IMG/VR virus record: IMGVR_UViG_3300042465_003753
Span: 1-33,075 of that record
Length of the DNA: 33,075 bases
Origin: a virus
Strand: one strand, 5' to 3'
Shown: piece after piece, positions 30,347-33,075 of the stretch
How the letters are laid out: each line of letters opens with the position of its first letter
How positions within the stretch are numbered: position 1 is the first letter of the stretch
Program-made: the position numbers and the translations under genes
Notes under the pieces: generated by a model
The model's input: the letters and a program-made list of their open reading frames with translations, nothing else
The model's database searches: none
What the model was told of the DNA's origin: nothing

Positions 30347-30387
30347 TATATTAGTAAAGCTTCAAACAACCAAAAAGGGAGGAAACC

Positions 30388-30558
30388 ATGGACGTTCTAT
30401 TAGTTATTATTGTAAGCGCAGTGGCAATAGCGCTGATCATTAGGTCAGTGAACAAAGATGCAGCCAAGATTGAACAGGCTAAGGAAGAACAACGAGCCAA
30501 GTGGCGTAAGTATTCGGCAGCAAAGCGAGCACGCAGAAAGGCAAACAGTGGCCGATGA
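30388..30558 (+). CDS. 56-residue membrane-anchored basic protein
   Basis: ATG 30388 after GGGAGG. The product has an N-terminal hydrophobic helix (about 2-18, MDVLLVIIVSAVAIALII) and a highly charged Lys/Arg/Glu/Ala tail (about 23-56). It looks like an anchored cytoplasmic helix. TATTAGTAAAG (30349-30359) precedes it in the 41-base gap. Unknown function. Confidence 0.6.
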   Translation: MDVLLVIIVSAVAIALIIRSVNKDAAKIEQAKEEQRAKWRKYSAAKRARRKANSGR

Positions 30559-30751
30559 TATAGACCTAGCGAACGAAATGCTAGATGCACAGATCTCCAG
30601 GGCGGTGGCTACGGCTGGCAAACTGGAGATACCTACTAACCCTTCAGGTAAATGTCTTAATTGCTACGAGCCTGCTAAAGAAGGCCGCAGATGGTGTGAC
30701 GCCGACTGCAGAGAAGAATATGAACAAAGAAAAAATAAAAAACACGTTTGA
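30548..30751 (+). CDS. DksA/TraR-like C4 zinc finger protein
   Basis: The likely start is GTG 30548 (AAAGGC upstream), giving 67 residues. Cys36, Cys39, Cys50 and Cys54 in GKCLNCYEPAKEGRRWCDAD then CREEYE match the short DksA/TraR-type zinc finger common in phages (C-x2-C-x10-C-x3-C, RWCDADCR). The N-terminal ADDIDLANEMLDAQI helix is also typical. TraR-like proteins bind RNA polymerase and alter promoter use; whether this short one does is not known. Confidence 0.75.
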   Translation: MADDIDLANEMLDAQISRAVATAGKLEIPTNPSGKCLNCYEPAKEGRRWCDADCREEYEQRKNKKHV

Positions 30752-30941
30752 GGAATTCAAGAAGCGTGACGCTGACCGAGTAACTGACATGCAACAATCG
30801 GTCATTCAACAAGGAGGTGACTTAGGCCCTGATGTGGTACTCATGATGATGGTGGATCGGCTCAAGGATCTATCTACCCTAGTGGCTGTGATGGCCAAAG
30901 AACTAATAGCAGAAGACGACTATCATGGCCAAAAACACTAA
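30720..30941 (+). CDS. 73-residue helical protein
   Basis: ATG 30720 lies inside the zinc-finger gene, with AGAGAAGA as a weak ribosome site. The 73-residue product is Asp/Met/Leu-rich (RDADRVTDMQQSVIQQGGDL, then DVVLMMMVDRLKDLSTLVAV) and helical. It overlaps the next gene by 17 bases. Unknown. Confidence 0.45.
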   Translation: MNKEKIKNTFEEFKKRDADRVTDMQQSVIQQGGDLGPDVVLMMMVDRLKDLSTLVAVMAKELIAEDDYHGQKH

Positions 30942-31137
30942 CAACATCACCGGTGACAAGATCATTACCAAAGGTATGCTAACTAAACAAGGCGAAGCCA
31001 ACTTCGACCTAATCTTCGGTAAAAAGAAGATAAAAGAACACCCTGAAGACGACGGTCCATGGGATGAAGCTCGAGTTGATATAATTGGGCAGAATGGTCC
31101 GACGGGACTACACTACAAAGGAGAATCAAATGAGTGA
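30925..31137 (+). CDS. 70-residue protein, unknown
   Basis: ATG 30925 begins within the previous gene's last codons. The product (70 residues, MAKNTNNITGDKIITKGMLT then FGKKKIKEHPEDDGPWDEAR) is hydrophilic and mixed in charge. It overlaps the next gene by 8 bases. No family recognised. Confidence 0.55.
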   Translation: MAKNTNNITGDKIITKGMLTKQGEANFDLIFGKKKIKEHPEDDGPWDEARVDIIGQNGPTGLHYKGESNE

Positions 31138-31387
31138 ATCAACTAACGGCTATGTAATAGCCTCAACAGAAATAACTAAAGGTATTACGGCAGCATTTGC
31201 TGCAGGCTCTACAATAGACGAAGTCTTCGCAGCGCTAAAGGTCCAGGCTGAAGTAATGAATGTCCGCCTAGCTCAAGCCGTGCTCCACCAACAACAGGTT
31301 GAAGCCATGCAAGCCCAACAGGTAGCGGCAGCCGCTGCAGCTGGTCAACAGGAAATAGACTTAGGAGCTGAGAATGGCGCTAACTAG
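31130..31387 (+). CDS. 85-residue Ala/Gln-rich protein
   Basis: ATG 31130 after AAAGGAG. The product of 85 residues is helical, with AAFAAGSTIDEVFAALKVQA, then a Gln/Ala run (QAQQVAAAAAAGQQ) and an acidic end. It looks like a coiled-coil adaptor, but there is no known family. It is coupled to the next gene by overlap. Confidence 0.6.
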   Translation: MSESTNGYVIASTEITKGITAAFAAGSTIDEVFAALKVQAEVMNVRLAQAVLHQQQVEAMQAQQVAAAAAAGQQEIDLGAENGAN

Positions 31388-31517
31388 ACAAGAACTAATC
31401 CTACAGTTTATGATGGCCCTGGCATCATCAGGTACGGCTCAGTTCAACAAGGAATCTGTCAATAATGTATACGTCTTGGCTGCTGCCTTGGCGGATAGGT
31501 ACTTGGAAAGTCTATGA
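31374..31517 (+). CDS. 47-residue helical protein
   Basis: ATG 31374 overlaps the previous gene and its TGA overlaps the nuclease start (ATGA). The ribosome site is GGAG at about 31363. The 47-residue product (MALTRQELILQFMMALASSG then VYVLAAALADRYLESL) is two amphipathic helices. The exact fit between two genes supports it. Unknown function. Confidence 0.6.
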   Translation: MALTRQELILQFMMALASSGTAQFNKESVNNVYVLAAALADRYLESL

Positions 31518-31939
31518 TCGAAAAGGATCTTTGGAAAAAGATTCAACGAGGGTTCGGCCAGGTCATCGACGGTGTCGGTGGCCGCATGGACCGGGTTGAG
31601 AACGGCGTAGTAGACGGTATGCCTGACGTATCAACCACAGCAGCAGGTATAGATGTATGGCTAGAGCTAAAATACGTGGCCAAATGGCCATCACGAGCGA
31701 ACACCAGAGTGCTGGGCGACAAAGGGTTGAGGCCAGAGCAAATAAACTGGCTCTTAAGACACGCCAGAGCTGGTGGCAATAGTTTTGTGGTGGTAGGGGT
31801 TGGCAAGGAGATCTACCTGGCTAGAGGGAGTGAGGCCAAGGAAGTGAATGGCTGGGTCAGTGAAGATTGGTTCAAGAAAGGCCATAAGGTAACGAGTTGG
31901 GAAGATATGTACAAAAAGCTGTATACGAAGTATTTATAA
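31514..31939 (+). CDS. VRR-NUC / PD-(D/E)xK-like nuclease
   Basis: A 141-residue protein. GRMDRVENGVVDGMPDVSTT (with Glu29 and Asp38) followed by DVWLELKYV (Glu51, Lys53) has the E, D, E-x-K core of restriction-endonuclease-fold proteins, most like VRR-NUC and phage Holliday-junction-resolvase-like enzymes. A Trp/Arg-bearing helix (LRPEQINWLLRHARAGGNSF) and VVVGVGKEIYL complete the fold. It would cleave branched or double-stranded DNA in recombination or packaging clean-up, or degrade host DNA. It lies in the accessory block, not in the replication operon. Confidence 0.8.
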   Translation: MIEKDLWKKIQRGFGQVIDGVGGRMDRVENGVVDGMPDVSTTAAGIDVWLELKYVAKWPSRANTRVLGDKGLRPEQINWLLRHARAGGNSFVVVGVGKEIYLARGSEAKEVNGWVSEDWFKKGHKVTSWEDMYKKLYTKYL

Positions 31940-31961
31940 CACTTTACACAAGGAGACTGTT

Positions 31962-32117
31962 ATGGCTAAGCAAGGACTATACGCAAACATACATGCTAAA
32001 CGCAAAAGAATAGAAGAAGGGTCAGGTGAGAAGATGAACAAGGTAGGCTCAAAAGATGCTCCTACCTCTGCTGACTTTAAAGATGCAGCGAAGACTAAGA
32101 AAAAGGTGAAGAAATGA
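31962..32117 (+). CDS. 51-residue basic conserved phage protein
   Basis: ATG 31962 after AAGGAGAC. The product starts MAKQGLYANIHAKRKRIEEG and ends with a Lys-rich helix (KTKKKVKK). I recall this start as a common phage motif of unknown function. The strong charge suggests nucleic-acid binding. The stop overlaps the next start (ATGA). Confidence 0.7.
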   Translation: MAKQGLYANIHAKRKRIEEGSGEKMNKVGSKDAPTSADFKDAAKTKKKVKK

Positions 32118-32374
32118 AAAAAGATCCTAGACTCGAGAATGCCGGAGTAAGTGGCTACAACAAACCTAAAGCTACGCCTAACCACCCTACTAAAAGCCAC
32201 GTTGTTGTGGCAAAAGAAGGTGACAACATTAAGACAATCAGGTTTGGCCAACAAGGTGTTAAAGGCAGCCCTGACGGCAGCCAACGCAACGAATCATTTA
32301 AAGCAAGACACGCTGAGAACATAGCAAAAGGCAAGATGAGCGCAGCGTATTGGGCTAATAAAGTTAAGTGGTAG
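32114..32374 (+). CDS. Conserved phage protein (DUF5872-like pattern)
   Basis: An 86-residue protein, ATG 32114. MKKDPRLENAGVSGYNKPKA, TPNHPTKSHVVVAKEGDNIK and TIRFGQQGVKGS, with SFKARHAENIAKGKMSAAYW, match a small conserved phage family seen next to the basic MAKQGLYANIHAKRK protein, including in T4-like phages. No function is known. The gene family identity is by recall and the number of the domain is uncertain. Confidence 0.7.
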   Translation: MKKDPRLENAGVSGYNKPKATPNHPTKSHVVVAKEGDNIKTIRFGQQGVKGSPDGSQRNESFKARHAENIAKGKMSAAYWANKVKW

Positions 32375-32434
32375 TTTACTTTTTGACGGTAGCTGTTTAC
32401 TATGTTACCGTCAATGTTGACATATACTAGAAAG
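32375..32434 (+). promoter_or_regulatory. Early promoter with start-site inverted repeat
   Basis: TTTACT (32375-32380), 17 bases, TACTAT (32398-32403), six bases, inverted repeat GTCAA-TG-TTGAC (32410-32421), then CTAGAAAG (32427-32434) before ATG 32444. The overall order matches the promoters at 19700 and 28007, with weaker hexamers. A second CTGTTTAC (32393-32400) overlaps the -10. Confidence 0.55.
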
Positions 32435-32443
32435 AATAGAATT

Positions 32444-32605
32444 ATGAAACTCACCCACATCTACATGCTCCACGCTAAACGCTCAGACATGAAACATGAC
32501 TTTATAGAACTCTTCACCACTCTGGACCTGCTAGAACTATTTCTAGCTAACCACCCAAAACTTATTAAATGCCAAATAACTCTACACGAAGTGGATCCAG
32601 ACTAA
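32444..32605 (+). CDS. 53-residue protein, unknown
   Basis: ATG 32444 behind CTAGAAAG. The product has 53 residues, MKLTHIYMLHAKRSDMKHDF then LFTTLDLLELFLANHPKLIK, a mix of amphipathic helix and short strands, possibly binding a partner. It has its own promoter with operator-like repeat, so expression is probably separately controlled. It is the last gene before the terminator. No family recognised. Confidence 0.6.
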   Translation: MKLTHIYMLHAKRSDMKHDFIELFTTLDLLELFLANHPKLIKCQITLHEVDPD

Positions 32606-32613
32606 CAAAATAA

Positions 32614-32652
32614 TTTACACATGGGTGAATACTATGTATAGTGCCACCCATG
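32614..32652 (+). promoter_or_regulatory. Promoter embedded in a large inverted repeat
   Basis: TTTACA (32614-32619), 17 bases, TATAGT (32637-32642). The spacer and start region form an inverted repeat: CATGGGTG (32620-32627) pairs with CACCCATG (32645-32652), with an inner ACTA/TAGT pair. The repeat covers the whole -10 and start site, so a bound protein would block the promoter. The transcript would run only to the terminator at 32682. Confidence 0.6.
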
Positions 32653-32710
32653 AACAAACTCATTTCCTTATGGGCTTTCTTAAAAGAGACTTCGGTCTCT
32701 TTTCTTTTTT
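32649..32710 (+). ncRNA. Candidate short RNA (about 60 nt)
   Basis: The promoter at 32614 should start transcription near 32648-32650, and a strong terminator ends at about 32710, leaving a short transcript with no ribosome site. An ATG at 32650 begins a 35-codon frame, but that frame runs through the terminator, so a leaderless mRNA is unlikely. The RNA could be regulatory, a replication primer or just an aborted transcript. Confidence 0.4.
32682..32710 (+). terminator. Strong intrinsic terminator after the early operon
   Basis: AAAAGAGAC (32682-32690), TTCG loop, GTCTCTTTT (32695-32703), then CTTTTTT. A nine-pair stem on a UUCG loop with a T run is a textbook terminator. The A-rich left arm also gives a U-run on the other strand, so it may act in both directions. 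Confidence 0.95.
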
Positions 32711-33075
32711 GTGCAATATCAGCACGCGGTTTTCTCTCTCGATCTAAGCTGTTGTAATCATTGAATATTTCTGAAGACAATATTAGCATATTAGCAAAGT
32801 ATTAGCAAAGTAAACAGCATACTAATTAGCCTGCAATGGTTGCCAGGTCTAGGTCTTTGAGTCCAAAGCGGCTAAAAATGCGCTTATATATAGGAACAAA
32901 GTACTACACTACTAGTTGTTGTGCGAGTGTGGTTACTAATTACTGCTGATATTCTAATATTTCTCCCATATATGTGTTGTTGTGGTCATCGTTTGACGCG
33001 GCCTAGAAAAATATCAGCAAACTGTTTACCAGACGCGTGCTAATACTGTTTTTATACGTTGTGCTCAAGAACGTT
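32711..33075. other. Non-coding control region B, inverted relative of region A
   Basis: No credible gene is seen. On the reverse strand this region repeats the blocks of region A in the same order: ACATATATGGGA with an AAATATTAG (32954-32976 complement), AACAACTAG (32912-32925 area), TCCTATATATA (32885-32895), ACCTGGCAA (32840-32848), GGCTAATTAGTA (32820-32831) and CTGTTTAC (32810-32817). Octamers of the form TATYAGCA are scattered on both strands (for example 32717, 32781, 32789, 32800, 33012 on plus; 32944, 33038 on minus). CTGTTTAC at 33022 near the end may belong to a promoter for a gene beyond the window. Fits a replication origin or partition-like site. Confidence 0.6.
32781..32810 (+). 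repeat. Tandem TATTAGCA(AAG) iterons
   Basis: TATTAGCA occurs at 32781, 32789 and 32800; the last two are parts of perfect tandem 11-mers TATTAGCAAAG (32789-32799 and 32800-32810). Related copies are TATTAGCA at 12923, TATTAGTAAAG at 12932 and TATTAGTAAAG at 30349. Directly repeated short sites of this kind resemble initiator-binding iterons. Confidence 0.7.

Noticed and set aside
32650-32757. 35-codon leaderless gene starting at ATG 32650
   Set aside because: The frame runs through the strong terminator at 32682-32710, has no ribosome site, and its codons are those of the hairpin arms.
32781-32810. Tandem repeats as a CRISPR array
   Set aside because: Units are 8-11 bases without spacers of constant size and no cas genes are present.
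1-33075. tRNA, rRNA genes, insertion sequences, integrase or attachment site
   Set aside because: No cloverleaf with a TTCRANY arm, no transposase or recombinase motif and no terminal repeats were seen on either strand by reading.

Overview
The window is the middle of a lytic tailed-phage genome, most likely a short-tailed podovirus-like phage of a Gram-negative bacterium. Reasons: every supported gene reads rightward; coding is dense, with ATGA/TAATG stop-start overlaps; there is a holin-lysozyme pair, an adaptor-nozzle-internal-protein virion module and a phage-type replication set; and no integrase or lysogeny gene is visible. The base composition is AT-rich. Terminase, portal and major capsid genes are not here and must lie beyond one or both ends. 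The first gene enters from the left, and the window stops inside an untranslated control region.

Layout. (1) 1-2668: end of an upstream gene, an exported four-repeat Cys-rich protein, a membrane/coiled-coil protein, a three-segment holin-like protein and a T4-type lysozyme. (2) 2674-12763: virion module behind its own probable promoter: adaptor, a beta-rich protein, a probable tail nozzle, a small protein and four large low-complexity proteins that look like internal/ejected virion proteins, closed by an intrinsic terminator at 12797. (3) 12840-13250: control region with TATYAGCA-type short repeats, then two promoters. (4) 13251-19680: SNF2-like helicase, two conserved phage unknowns, a probable ssDNA-binding protein with an acidic tail ending in Phe, an AEP-type primase and a UvrD-like helicase. 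(5) 19700-28001: promoter, papain-like small protein, then a tightly coupled block: SGNH-fold protein, a protein resembling thymine-hypermodification enzymes, fold-type-II PLP enzyme, MazG-like NTPase, a kinase fused to a UDG-like domain, a T4 gp42-like pyrimidine hydroxymethylase, dCMP deaminase, family A DNA polymerase and a TrfB/KorA-like DNA-binding protein. (6) 28007-32605: promoter and about twenty small genes, including a VRR-NUC-like nuclease and a DksA-like zinc finger. (7) 32606-33075: a promoter firing straight into a terminator (candidate short RNA), then a second control region that is an inverted, diverged copy of the one at 12.9 kb.

The most interesting system is the 20.4-26.0 kb block. 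Its gene content fits synthesis of a 5-hydroxymethylpyrimidine nucleotide, its incorporation by the phage polymerase and further decoration of the base in DNA. The hydroxymethylase has Asp where thymidylate synthase has the uracil-reading Asn, so the modified base could be cytosine rather than thymine. The second is a shared control architecture: promoters of the form CTG-TTTACA-N17-TATAAT followed at the start site by a perfect inverted repeat and a CTAGAAAG leader, in a genome that encodes a TrfB-like candidate regulator. The third is the pair of inverted, repeat-bearing regions bracketing the whole early region, which are origin candidates.
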